This document shows positions 42,071 to 49,627 of a DNA stretch of 64,000 nt, piece by piece. Each line of letters begins with the position of its first letter. Position 1 is the first letter of the stretch. The stretch comes from Ancylobacter dichloromethanicus. Lineage in GTDB: Bacteria > Pseudomonadota > Alphaproteobacteria > Rhizobiales > Xanthobacteraceae. The notes under the pieces were generated by a model. The model saw only the letters and a program-made list of their open reading frames with translations, searched no databases and was not told the origin of the DNA. The stretch lies in NCBI RefSeq assembly GCF_018390645.1, contig NZ_JAHBGC010000049.1, forward strand, positions 62,001 to 126,000. Direction: 5' to 3'. The position numbers were made by a program, and so were the translations under genes.

Positions 42071-42394
42071 ATGCTAGACGATCATCGGCCCTCGCCATCA
42101 ATGCTTCAGGTTCTCGTGCTCGACCGTATCGACGCGTCGCAGAACATGGCGCGTTACTATGTTCTGTCGATCGAGCCGACGTTATTCGGGGAGACGGCGA
42201 TGGTGCGCGAATGGGGGCGGATCGGGAGCTTTGGGCAACGCCGCACTGAACTCTACGCGCAGCGCGAAGATGCGCGCATGGCGCTTGGAACGTGGCTGGA
42301 TCGCAAGCTTCGGCGCGGCTATCAGCTTCGGATCGCGCCCGCACTCCACGGCGGGAATGGCACGACTCGATTGCCCGATAGCCGTCACGAATGA
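42071..42394 (+). CDS. WGR-domain protein
   Basis: 107 aa from ATG 42071. Most of it is one WGR domain: ARYYVLSIEPTLFGETAMVREWGRIGSFGQRRTELYAQREDARMALGTWLDRKLRRGY. WGR domains bind nucleic acid ends in PARPs; stand-alone bacterial WGR proteins have no proven role. An ATG at 42101 is a possible alternative start. It is 97 bp upstream of the AHL synthase and may be co-transcribed with it. Confidence 0.8.
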   Translation: MLDDHRPSPSMLQVLVLDRIDASQNMARYYVLSIEPTLFGETAMVREWGRIGSFGQRRTELYAQREDARMALGTWLDRKLRRGYQLRIAPALHGGNGTTRLPDSRHE

Positions 42395-42454
42395 TCGCGG
42401 CGCCAGCGCGCAATGGTGATTTCTAACCATACCCGCCGCGCTTGATTCATGAAC

Positions 42455-42484
42455 TCCTCGGCTCGTTACCCAACAAGCCGAGGA
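42455..42484 (+). promoter_or_regulatory. Hairpin enclosing the ribosome-binding site of the AHL synthase
   Basis: TCCTCGGCT (42455-42463) pairs perfectly with AGCCGAGGA (42476-42484) around a 12-nt loop. The GAGGA in the 3' arm is the Shine-Dalgarno sequence, 7 nt before the ATG at 42492. The folded message would hide the ribosome-binding site. A terminator is less likely, because only ATTTCT follows. Confidence 0.6.
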
Positions 42485-42491
42485 ATTTCTC

Positions 42492-43118
42492 ATGCTTTTG
42501 CTCATCCCTGGCTCCGAGATCGCGCAGCATGGCGATCTGATGGAGCGCGTCTTCCGCTTCCGGCATGCCATCTTCGTCGACGAGAAGGGCTGGAGCGACC
42601 TGCGCCAACCGGACGGGCTCGAACGGGACCGCTTCGACGACGCGCATGCGATTCATCAGGTCTGCCTGCGTGACGATGAGATCGTCGGTTACCAAAGACT
42701 GCTTCCGACGACACGCCCGCATTTGCTGAGCGACGTCCTGACCGATCTTTGCCGGAGCAAGCCGCCGCGGGGGCCACGCGTCTTCGAATGGACACGCTTT
42801 TGCGTGGCACCCCGTCATCGCGAGCTCCGCCCCAGCGCAAACGGACCATTCCTCGAGCTGGCGCAAGGCGTGGTCGAATGGGGCATGGCGCATCGCGTGG
42901 ATACCGTCACCGTGGCAATCGATTGGCGGCTGATGGTGATCGCGATGCAGCTGCGGTTCTTCGTGCGCCCTCTCGGCTTTCCCAAGCGCATCGGCCGCGA
43001 CGAGGTCGTGGCGCTGCGCATGTCATTCAACCGGGAAACCCTCACGACGATCCAGCAGGCGCGGCATTGCGAAGGCTCGGTTCTCCCTGACCCCGGATCA
43101 CTGCCTTCGGCGGCATAA
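42492..43118 (+). CDS. Acyl-homoserine-lactone synthase (LuxI family)
   Basis: 208 aa. Conserved LuxI-family residues are present: R24 and F28 in RFRHAIFVDEKGW (W34), D46 and D49 in DRFDD, R69 in GYQRLLPT, and E99-x-x-R102 in FEWTRFCV. It makes an acyl-homoserine lactone from SAM and acyl-ACP. In rhizobia such plasmid genes (traI) control conjugation through a LuxR-type regulator. None is visible within this window, so the response regulator must be elsewhere or absent. A perfect hairpin covers its ribosome-binding site. Confidence 0.92.
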   Translation: MLLLIPGSEIAQHGDLMERVFRFRHAIFVDEKGWSDLRQPDGLERDRFDDAHAIHQVCLRDDEIVGYQRLLPTTRPHLLSDVLTDLCRSKPPRGPRVFEWTRFCVAPRHRELRPSANGPFLELAQGVVEWGMAHRVDTVTVAIDWRLMVIAMQLRFFVRPLGFPKRIGRDEVVALRMSFNRETLTTIQQARHCEGSVLPDPGSLPSAA

Positions 43119-43147
43119 CCCAACTCTCTTAGATCAGGAGGTGCGCC

Positions 43148-43393
43148 GTGATCCGAACCGCCGATACGAAGCTCATCGCGAGTGAACTGCATTCTCGCTA
43201 CGAGCCGCCCCGCGCCGTCGCGCTGATCGGACGGACGTTGCAGAAGGCCCTCTTTGCCGGCAGGGCGGACGAGGTGGTGTTTTGGGCATTGGTTTACGCA
43301 CACTATCGTGGCGGTGATCTGTGTGACGCGACTGAAGAGCAGCTCGCCGCGTTCCGCGCGTCCATCCTGCCTGACCCCCCGGAGCTGAACTGA
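43148..43393 (+). CDS. Hypothetical protein following the AHL synthase (81 aa)
   Basis: GTG start with AGGAGGT at 43137-43143. ADTKLIASELHSRYEPPRAVALIGRTLQKALFAGRADEVVFWALVYAHYRGGDLCDATEEQLAAFRAS: helical. Small proteins of this kind commonly follow plasmid AHL synthases. No function recognised. It is 29 bp from the synthase and co-transcribed in all likelihood. Confidence 0.7.
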   Translation: MIRTADTKLIASELHSRYEPPRAVALIGRTLQKALFAGRADEVVFWALVYAHYRGGDLCDATEEQLAAFRASILPDPPELN

Positions 43394-43405
43394 GCCGTCC
43401 GGCAG

Positions 43406-44116
43406 TCAGACGTCGGTCGGCCCCACGACAATCGACGCGGTGGCCGCCGTTGGCGGGTTCGCCGCGATTCCCGTCGACGTCGGGAAATCTCCGGGATCGG
43501 ACGGGCCACAGACGGCCTGCCCGTCCTTACAATTGGGATCGGCCATGGCGCGGGCGTTGCTTGCCATACCGCAGATCGTCGTCCCGTTGATGTCGGAGAA
43601 GCCTGAGCATGACCCGGAATTTACCATCTTCTGGCAGTTGCCGGTGCCAAGCTGGATACACGCCGCGATGAAACTGGCGTCCACCTTCTGGCCGTCGAAG
43701 GTCGACATCGAGGCCAGCTGTTTCACGGCCGGCGCGTTGTAGCCCGCATTCGTCAGCCTGGCCCAGGCATCGACCTGATCCTGCAGCGACATGCACCCGT
43801 ATCCGGCGCGATCCGTGCCGGCATATTTCTGGACATTGGCGTTGTTGAGCTGGAAGATTCCGGTGCAGCAACTGCCATTGTAGACGCCCTTGTTGCCGCC
43901 GGATTCGAAACGCCCGAGACCACCCAGCGAGCATGACGTCCCCTTGAGATCGTCGCGCAGGGAGGAGTTTCTCACCGCGTCGGTGATCTCCTGGGCTGAA
44001 TAATTGGTGCGCTCGCAATATTGGCCTTTCTGCGCCAGCGCATGGCCTGTCACCGCCGCGAGCAACATCGGAACGAATGCGAGCGTCGTGATCAATCTGG
44101 CAAGCTGCCTGCGCAT
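43406..44116 (-). CDS. Exported Cys-rich lysozyme-like transfer accessory protein
   Basis: 236 aa from ATG 44116, with a signal peptide (LARLITTLAFVPMLLAAVTGHALA, cleaved near 29). The mature part has GLGRFESGGNKGVYNGSCCTGIFQLNNANVQKYAG, similar to the E-S-G-G and G-x-x-Q motifs of lysozyme-like transglycosylases, and about ten cysteines. It may open peptidoglycan for the secretion channel, in addition to the VirB1-like protein at 48265. Last of the minus-strand accessory genes. Confidence 0.65.
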   Translation of the reverse strand: MRRQLARLITTLAFVPMLLAAVTGHALAQKGQYCERTNYSAQEITDAVRNSSLRDDLKGTSCSLGGLGRFESGGNKGVYNGSCCTGIFQLNNANVQKYAGTDRAGYGCMSLQDQVDAWARLTNAGYNAPAVKQLASMSTFDGQKVDASFIAACIQLGTGNCQKMVNSGSCSGFSDINGTTICGMASNARAMADPNCKDGQAVCGPSDPGDFPTSTGIAANPPTAATASIVVGPTDV

Positions 44117-44138
44117 GGTCGCCTCCTGGTGCAGGGAA

Positions 44139-44705
44139 TCACCTGATCGAATAGGTCCGCGCGCAGCCGGGCACGTCGCGACCGCCGACATTGGTCCGGA
44201 AGGCGATGGTGCCGGCTGCCGGATCGAAGCGCGTGTAGGAATTGTCATTGCGGTTCTTCGCCGGGATGTCCGGATCGGCGTGATCCGCGTAGCAGCCCGT
44301 TGCCGTCTTGATGGCGAGAACCTTGCCGTTCTCGATGGTGACGATGCGCAGCGGACAGGTCGATGGCTCGATCTCGGCGCCGGCGTCGTTCGCGCCGCTG
44401 TCGCAATCGCGCGAGAGCGCGGTGCTGACAATGATCGTGCGGGACCCGTCGCGATAGGTCGAGGACAGGGCCGTCACCAGGGCATTCTTGCCATTGAGCG
44501 GTCGCTTGAGCTCGGTGGTGACGTAGGCATTCGCTTCGCGGATCACGTCCGGCCAGACGAGCGTCTGCAGGGTGTCGGTTTTCGATGGCGTCTGGAAATT
44601 GTGGAACGTCATCGGCTGCCAGGCCCCGGAGCCCTGGTCCTGCGCAACGGCGGCCGTTGAGAGGGTGGTAAGCCCGACAAGTGCGATGACGAGAAAGGAA
44701 CGCAT
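44139..44705 (-). CDS. Exported protein of T4SS accessory cluster, paralogue 1
   Basis: 188 aa from ATG 44705, preceded by AGGAGG. Signal peptide MRSFLVIALVGLTTLSTAAVA. The mature protein starts near GAWQPMTFHNFQ and contains CPLRIVTIENGK and late cysteines. It is a distant paralogue of the next upstream gene, which has GAWRPMSYADLQ and CPLRIAIYEG in the same positions. Function unknown; periplasmic location inferred. Confidence 0.7.
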   Translation of the reverse strand: MRSFLVIALVGLTTLSTAAVAQDQGSGAWQPMTFHNFQTPSKTDTLQTLVWPDVIREANAYVTTELKRPLNGKNALVTALSSTYRDGSRTIIVSTALSRDCDSGANDAGAEIEPSTCPLRIVTIENGKVLAIKTATGCYADHADPDIPAKNRNDNSYTRFDPAAGTIAFRTNVGGRDVPGCARTYSIR

Positions 44706-44851
44706 CGAAGCCTCCTGATGCTGAGATGGCCGGCCAGCATGGCATGGCCGCAGGGGCGGTCCGGGCCGCGGCGCATGCCGCGCCCCGCAAGGGGTCGCCT
44801 TGACCGCGCCGTCAGCGGACATTGGATGATGGCGGGCGCGCAGCCGTTTGA

Positions 44852-45469
44852 TCATGGCGCGCCCAGCGGGATGTTGTTCGAGCAGCCGTCGACGGCCTGA
44901 TGGTCGATGACGAGGCCGGTCTTCACCGTCTTCGTCGCGACATCATAGGCAGCGTAGGCGACGGTTCGGGCGAGGTCCACGGGTGCGCCCGCCGCGGCCG
45001 GCGCGAGTTCGAGGAAGCAGGCGCTCCCCCCGTCGAGGGTGCGAACCTGAATGCCTTCATAGATGGCGATCCGCAGGGGACAGAGTTTTATCGTGGCGCG
45101 CGCCGACGCCTGGACCTCTTTCAGCGTGCAGCCCGTCGCCGTGTTCAGGATGCTGAGCACGACCGCCTTCCTGGCGCTCCAAATGACGAAATGCGCCTCG
45201 GTCGCCGGGGCGTTGGCGCTTGCGTAGCGCGTGTCGCCGCGCGCGAGATAGGCGCGGTTGTTGTCCTCGATGGCGTCTTTCCAGATATCGGCATAGGTGG
45301 CGGTGTCCGCCGTCGCCTGCTGGAGATCGGCATAGGACATCGGACGCCACGCTCCTGGATCTGCGGTGAGCGCCTGGGCGTGGACGAGTGCCGGGATCAC
45401 AAGAGACATCCATGCAGCGGTGATCGCTGGCAATCGTCGCGCGATGTGCTGTGGAACGCAGGCGCGCAT
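44852..45469 (-). CDS. Exported protein of T4SS accessory cluster, paralogue 2
   Basis: 205 aa from ATG 45469; an in-frame ATG at 45508 is possible but would place promoter-like DNA inside the gene. A signal sequence (ITAAWMSLVIPALVHA) is followed by a mature part with GAWRPMSYADLQQA, GCTLKEVQ, CPLRIAIYEG and DGCSNNIPLG. It shares order and cysteines with the 44139-44705 protein. Function unknown. Confidence 0.65.
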   Translation of the reverse strand: MRACVPQHIARRLPAITAAWMSLVIPALVHAQALTADPGAWRPMSYADLQQATADTATYADIWKDAIEDNNRAYLARGDTRYASANAPATEAHFVIWSARKAVVLSILNTATGCTLKEVQASARATIKLCPLRIAIYEGIQVRTLDGGSACFLELAPAAAGAPVDLARTVAYAAYDVATKTVKTGLVIDHQAVDGCSNNIPLGAP

Positions 45470-45529
45470 TCCTTCAACAACATCTAGTATATTGAACCAA
45501 TGTCGCACCCGTGGAAAGCCCCCGCCGCG

Positions 45530-46081
45530 CTATTCGTATCGATCGCGGCCCGGGACCCAGCGCCACGCGTCTTTCGGCGAGCGCTCACCGCCGCGCCAGG
45601 GGACAAGGGTTCGCGGCGGATCGACCGGCTGCATGTTCCAGACAGAGCGGTAATGATAGAAGTTCGCGGTCTCGCGCCTGAGGCGTCTGCCCCCGGCATC
45701 GAGAAAATCTGTGGCGCAATGCACGACGGGTCCCCGGTAGCGGCTGACGCGCGCGGTCTGGGCATCGAGCGCTCCGGGCCTGCAGCCGAAGAGCCAGACA
45801 GAGGTCGCGCGCGACGGCGCGATGGTGTCGTCGCCAAGCAGGCGGCGATAGGCGTCGTTGGCCTGGGCCTGCGTCGGATAGACGAAGCGTTCGGTCAGGA
45901 TCGGGGCGAACGTCGTCCGATCGGGAGCGTATTCGAGCCGCCCGGGCTGAACGCGGTCTGGCTCGTAGAGCGTGTCGCGCGATGGCGGAGGCAACGCCTC
46001 GACAACCGGCGACGTCGGGGCGGCGCAAGCCGCCAGGGCGAGCGCCAGAAGCCCGGGCGCGAGATAGGCCGCGACGTTCAT
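45530..46081 (-). CDS. Lipoprotein of T4SS accessory cluster
   Basis: 183 aa. MNVAAYLAPGLLALALAACAAP has a lipobox (LAAC, Cys19). The mature part includes RFVYPTQAQANDAYRRLLGDD, SVWLFGCRPG and WRWVPGRDRYE. No family recognised. Its start overlaps the stop of the SNase-like gene upstream by 4 bp, so it is part of the same operon. Confidence 0.7.
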   Translation of the reverse strand: MNVAAYLAPGLLALALAACAAPTSPVVEALPPPSRDTLYEPDRVQPGRLEYAPDRTTFAPILTERFVYPTQAQANDAYRRLLGDDTIAPSRATSVWLFGCRPGALDAQTARVSRYRGPVVHCATDFLDAGGRRLRRETANFYHYRSVWNMQPVDPPRTLVPWRGGERSPKDAWRWVPGRDRYE

Positions 46082-46677
46082 GGCGCGGCCTCGGCACCTG
46101 TCTTCGCGATCGCACGCCGCCGATCGCTGGTCCGGTACTCCCAGGGCATCTGGAACGTGCTGGCCCAGATGCCCCGATAGGCTTTGCGCGCGTCCCTCTC
46201 GGCCGACACATAGGTGCGGATCGCGGGATCCTGCTCGCTTGGCGGCAGGGTCATCGCAATGCCGTCGCGGATCATGTCGGCGCCGATATCGGCGTGATCC
46301 GCCGAGGCGCAGCGCGCGAGGTGCTCGCCCTGCTCATCGCGAAGAATGCTGCAGGCAACCCATTTGTTGAGCGTTGCCGAGACCAGCCAAGCCGCCGCCA
46401 CGGTGCCGCACGGCCAGGGCTGACGGCCGAGATGAGCGGCCTGCCCTGGCGCACAGGTGTCGATGCCGTAGAGCCGATAGACAGCCTGCGTCTCGATATC
46501 GCGAAAGCGCGTACCATCGAGAACCTCGACGCGCAGCGGTGGCGATTGCAGCGCGCTACCTGGCGAGTAAAGGCCGAATCGTTCCGGCGATTGCGCGCCG
46601 GCCAATGTGGTCGCGGCAAGCGTGACGACCATGACGATGGTCCCCGTTCTGGCGCCGCGGTTACGCCCCCGCGTCAT
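46078..46677 (-). CDS. Exported SNase-like (thermonuclease family) protein
   Basis: 199 aa from ATG 46677, with an N-terminal signal (RGRNRGARTGTIVMVVTLAATTLAGA). The core LRVEVLDGTRFRDIETQAVYRLYGIDTCAPGQ follows the staphylococcal-nuclease pattern (D-G-x-x-F and R-L-x-G-I-D). GTVAAAWLVSATLNKWVACSI and ERDARKAYRGIW follow. The catalytic Arg/Glu set is not fully clear, so activity is uncertain. It overlaps ssb by 17 bp. Confidence 0.75.
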   Translation of the reverse strand: MTRGRNRGARTGTIVMVVTLAATTLAGAQSPERFGLYSPGSALQSPPLRVEVLDGTRFRDIETQAVYRLYGIDTCAPGQAAHLGRQPWPCGTVAAAWLVSATLNKWVACSILRDEQGEHLARCASADHADIGADMIRDGIAMTLPPSEQDPAIRTYVSAERDARKAYRGIWASTFQMPWEYRTSDRRRAIAKTGAEAAP

Positions 46678-47002
46678 CACGGTTGCCCAGGTCGAGCTTG
46701 TGGAAGGCATTGGCGATGACGTCGGTGGTGTAGACTGTCTCGCCGGCCTTATCCTTGTAAGAGCCGTCGGCGATGCGGCACTCCGCGTAGACGGCGTCGC
46801 CTTTGACGACATGGGTCAGCGCCCATTGGGCGACCTTTTCGTTCAGCAGGCTGATCGTCACCCAGTCGGTCTCTTCCTTTCGCTCGCCCTTGCTGTCGGT
46901 CCAGACGCGATCGGTCGCGACATTGACCTTGGCGGTCTTGCCAAAGGCCTTCGGTGCCTGTCCGACATGGCCGCGAAGGATGAAGAGGTTGGTGGTTCTC
47001 AT
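46661..47002 (-). CDS. ssb: Single-stranded DNA-binding protein-like
   Basis: 113 aa from ATG 47002. OB-fold pattern: NLFILRGHVGQAPKAFGKTAKVNVATDRVW, TDWVTISLLNEKVAQWALTHVVKGDAVYAECRI and YTTDVIANAFHKLD. It lacks the long acidic tail of chromosomal SSB. Probably coats transferred single strands or assists replication in the recipient. It sits unusually between two exported SNase-like genes. Confidence 0.85.
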   Translation of the reverse strand: MRTTNLFILRGHVGQAPKAFGKTAKVNVATDRVWTDSKGERKEETDWVTISLLNEKVAQWALTHVVKGDAVYAECRIADGSYKDKAGETVYTTDVIANAFHKLDLGNRDDAGA

Positions 47003-47035
47003 GGGCAAGGCTCCCTCGGCTGGTGGTGGCGTTGG

Positions 47036-47656
47036 TCATGGCGGCGCGATCCCTGGCGTGTCCGGGGCGCTCGAGGCTGTTGGCTGCGACGGCGTCGTAG
47101 CCGATCGATCCGCCCGGAGCGCGCGCAGGATGATGGCGTTCGGTTCGGGCAGGTCGGCGAAGGCCCACAGCCCGGCGTGTCCGCGTTGCGCCACCAGTTG
47201 CGCGACGAAGTAGGGCGGGTGGACCGGCTTGCCGTCGGGTGTCAGCGCCGCGAAGCCGTAGCCGGTCGAAATCAGCGCGGTGCCGAGATCGATCCGTGAG
47301 CCGGCGCCTGCTCCGCTCAGTGGTTGCGCGATGCAGAACACGAAGACCGTGCGCGCCTCCGGCAGGGCAGCCGCCTGGTAGCATTGTGGCTTCAGGTCCC
47401 GCGTCAGCGCGATCAGCATCGCGAGCGAGGCCTCGCCGCAATCGCGCTTCACGCCATGCGCATTGGTGACGATGGTGCCGCGAAGGCAGGACTGAACCCC
47501 ATAAAGGCGATAGATCACGCCGCCGTCCGTCCAGCTGTCGCCGGTCTGGTAGACAGCGTTGCCTGGGACGGCAAACCAGCCCGGCGCGGCGGACTGCGCC
47601 GCCACGGGCGATACCGCGGCTGCCAGCACGAGGAGCGCGACGCGGACGCGGCGCAT
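47036..47656 (-). CDS. Exported divergent SNase-like protein
   Basis: 206 aa with signal peptide MRRVRVALLVLAAAVSPVAAQS. It contains GGVIYRLYGVQSCLRGT and RDCGEASLAMLIALTRDL, matching VYRLYGIDTCAPGQ and WPCGTVAAAWL of the 46078-46677 protein, so the two are paralogues. The D of the SNase core is replaced and activity is doubtful. It may be a structural transfer protein on the SNase scaffold. Confidence 0.65.
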   Translation of the reverse strand: MRRVRVALLVLAAAVSPVAAQSAAPGWFAVPGNAVYQTGDSWTDGGVIYRLYGVQSCLRGTIVTNAHGVKRDCGEASLAMLIALTRDLKPQCYQAAALPEARTVFVFCIAQPLSGAGAGSRIDLGTALISTGYGFAALTPDGKPVHPPYFVAQLVAQRGHAGLWAFADLPEPNAIILRALRADRSATTPSQPTASSAPDTPGIAPP

Positions 47657-47657
47657 C

Positions 47658-48161
47658 TCAGTATCCCCTCAGCGAGAAATAAAAGCGCTGCGCGCCGTTC
47701 GCCGTGGAGATGTCGACATAATTGGGCTCGGTGCGAGCCTGCCGTGGTGTCGTGGGATAGGTGGTCTCACACGACCCATCGTCACCACTATGGCAATCGC
47801 GCCGCGGTTTGGAGGTGTCGGCGCAAAGATCACCGTTCGGCGCCGGCACGAGCGCGTCGGTATCGCCGCCGGTTCGTTGCATGGGCGTCGTGCCGGCCGG
47901 GCAGGGGAAATAAGGCTCGAAGCCAAGGCGCCCGGCATTGCCTTCCGGGCAGGTCGGCCAGGACCCGCCGCGCGCGAGCGACCGGAAGAGCTGCTGCATG
48001 ACCGGCACGCAATAGGGGATGCCCGACCAGCTGGGCGCCGTGGCAGCGGCGCAAAGGAGTACCTTGCAGCCAAATGAGGCATCCTGCGCCCCGGCTCCGC
48101 CGGGCCCAAGCGCGCCGCCGGTGACGATTATCGCCATCGCCAACCACTGAGGCCGCTTCAT
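47658..48161 (-). CDS. Exported Cys-rich T4SS accessory protein
   Basis: 167 aa from ATG 48161 (GGAGG 4-5 nt upstream; a longer frame is rejected). Signal peptide ending near GGAGAQ, then GCKVLLCAAATAPSWSGIPYCVPVMQQLF and CPEGNAGRLGFEPYFPCPAGTTPM. The paired cysteines recall the small TraL/TrbM-like exported conjugation proteins, but I am not certain of the family. It is the first gene of the minus-strand accessory operon. Confidence 0.7.
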   Translation of the reverse strand: MKRPQWLAMAIIVTGGALGPGGAGAQDASFGCKVLLCAAATAPSWSGIPYCVPVMQQLFRSLARGGSWPTCPEGNAGRLGFEPYFPCPAGTTPMQRTGGDTDALVPAPNGDLCADTSKPRRDCHSGDDGSCETTYPTTPRQARTEPNYVDISTANGAQRFYFSLRGY

Positions 48162-48225
48162 CCGCCCTCCTTTTCGGTCCTCTAGGAAAACCCGTCGCCA
48201 GTCGTGTTGCCATCGTATCAACATT

Positions 48226-48235
48226 CAATATATTG
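48226..48235. promoter_or_regulatory. AT-rich palindrome in the divergent transfer promoter region
   Basis: CAATATATTG is perfectly palindromic within the 103-bp gap between the divergent accessory operon (start 48161) and virB1 (start 48265). A related box (CAATATACTA on the minus strand, 45485-45495) precedes the gene starting at 45469, followed in both cases by ATGTTG. It may contain -10 elements or a regulator site. Confidence 0.4.
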
Positions 48236-48264
48236 TCCATGACGAATTGATTTGAGGGCAGGGC

Positions 48265-49008
48265 ATGTGGGCTCAAAGCTTGACGATCGGAACGCTCCTG
48301 ACGACCGGGATGGCAGGGGCCAGCGCGCAGAGCGGAGCGCCTACGACGCTCGCCACCGTCGACAGTTCCGGCCGCGTCATCCCGATCGAAGCGCCGGCGC
48401 AACCGGTCGAGATACTCCAGGGTCAGAAGGGCGCGGCATCTCCCTGTGCGCCTGCCACGGACCTCGCATCCGATGCCGCGAAGGCGCTGATCGTCAGGAT
48501 CGCCACAGAGGAGAAGTTCTATCCGGACTTCGTCCTGTCGGTCGCCAAGATCGAGAGCCGCTATCTGTCGACGGCGCTATCGGAAAAGGGCGCGTATGGC
48601 CTGATGCAGTTGATGCCCGAGACGGCGCAGCGTTTCGATGTCGATCTGTGCGACCCGGTAGGCAATGTACGCGGCGGCGTCCGCTTTCTGCGCGCGCTGC
48701 ACGAGCGCTACCGGAATCCGTTCTTCATTCTCGCCGCCTACAACGCCGGTGAGGCCGCCGTGCAGAAAAGCCGCGGTGTTCCGCCTTATCCCGAGACCGT
48801 GCGTTTCGTCGCCGACGTCATGAACGACTTCTACACATGGCCAGACCCCGCCGCGGCCGCGACAGTCGGCGCCGCGCGGGTCGCGTCGTCCGCTGCCGAC
48901 ATCATCCAACCTCTCTCCGGCGGCGCTTCACCAGCGGCAGCCTCGGAGCCTGCGAAGCCACGCGCCAAGACACAATGGAGCGACGGCTTCGTGATGCATG
49001 TCGACTGA
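48265..49008 (+). CDS. virB1: VirB1-like lytic transglycosylase
   Basis: 247 aa, signal peptide ending AGASAQ. SLT domain: VAKIESRYLSTALSEKGAYGLMQLMPETAQRF, with catalytic E97, then NVRGGVRFLRALHERYRNPFFILAAYNAGEAAV. It cleaves peptidoglycan to let the secretion channel pass. The C-terminal ~70 residues are Ala/Pro-rich. First gene of the plus-strand virB operon. Confidence 0.92.
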   Translation: MWAQSLTIGTLLTTGMAGASAQSGAPTTLATVDSSGRVIPIEAPAQPVEILQGQKGAASPCAPATDLASDAAKALIVRIATEEKFYPDFVLSVAKIESRYLSTALSEKGAYGLMQLMPETAQRFDVDLCDPVGNVRGGVRFLRALHERYRNPFFILAAYNAGEAAVQKSRGVPPYPETVRFVADVMNDFYTWPDPAAAATVGAARVASSAADIIQPLSGGASPAAASEPAKPRAKTQWSDGFVMHVD

Positions 49009-49019
49009 GGAGACCGTAG

Positions 49020-49325
49020 ATGAAGCAGCCGTCGAGACGCGTTCCTTACCTCACCGGAGCCATGTTGCTCCTGATGACCGCCGGCGCCGCCGCACAGTCG
49101 GGCGGCACACTGCAGCCGGTGCAGTCGACGCTGACCACCCTCGTGCAGGCGCTGACCGGCCCGATCGCCACCGCGCTGGCGACGCTTGCCGTCATCGCCT
49201 GCGGCTTCTTCGCCTGGTCGGGCCGGCTGACCTGGGGCATCGCCGGCAGTGTGATCTTCGGCATCGTGCTGGTGTTCGGTTCGGCGCAGATCGTTCAATT
49301 CTTCCAGTCGGCGGTCGGTCAATGA
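49020..49325 (+). CDS. virB2: VirB2/TrbC-like pilin
   Basis: 101 aa with a long signal peptide (to about AAAQSGG) and two hydrophobic helices (LTTLVQALTGPIATALATLAVIACGFFAWSG and AGSVIFGIVLVFGSAQIVQFF), the VirB2/TrbC layout. Forms the conjugative pilus. Overlaps virB3 by 4 bp. Confidence 0.9.
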   Translation: MKQPSRRVPYLTGAMLLLMTAGAAAQSGGTLQPVQSTLTTLVQALTGPIATALATLAVIACGFFAWSGRLTWGIAGSVIFGIVLVFGSAQIVQFFQSAVGQ

Positions 49326-49618
49326 ACAGCCAGCACCTCGAAGAGCCGCATATCAGCCCGCTGGTCAAAGCACTCACACGCGCGCCGACGCTGATGGGCG
49401 TGCCGTACATGTATTTCATGTTCAACGGCGTGGTCTCGTCGGTCTGCTTTCTGATCTCCCACAATTTGTTCCTGCTGCTGGTCGCAATCCCGCTGCATCT
49501 GTTCGGCTACATATTGACGCTGCGCGATGATCGCATCTTCGAAATCCTGTTCGTCAAATCGACAAGATGCCCACCCCGCTCGCGCGCCTTCTGGGCCGCC
49601 GACAGCTATCGCGCGTGA
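49322..49618 (+). CDS. virB3: VirB3-like inner-membrane protein
   Basis: 98 aa with HISPLVKALTRAPTLMGVPYMYFMFNG and a two-helix membrane region (VVSSVCFLISHNLFLLLVAIPLHLFGYIL), typical of VirB3. It works with VirB4 at the inner membrane. ATGA overlap with the preceding stop. Confidence 0.9.
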   Translation: MNSQHLEEPHISPLVKALTRAPTLMGVPYMYFMFNGVVSSVCFLISHNLFLLLVAIPLHLFGYILTLRDDRIFEILFVKSTRCPPRSRAFWAADSYRA

Positions 49619-49627
49619 GGCGAGGAG

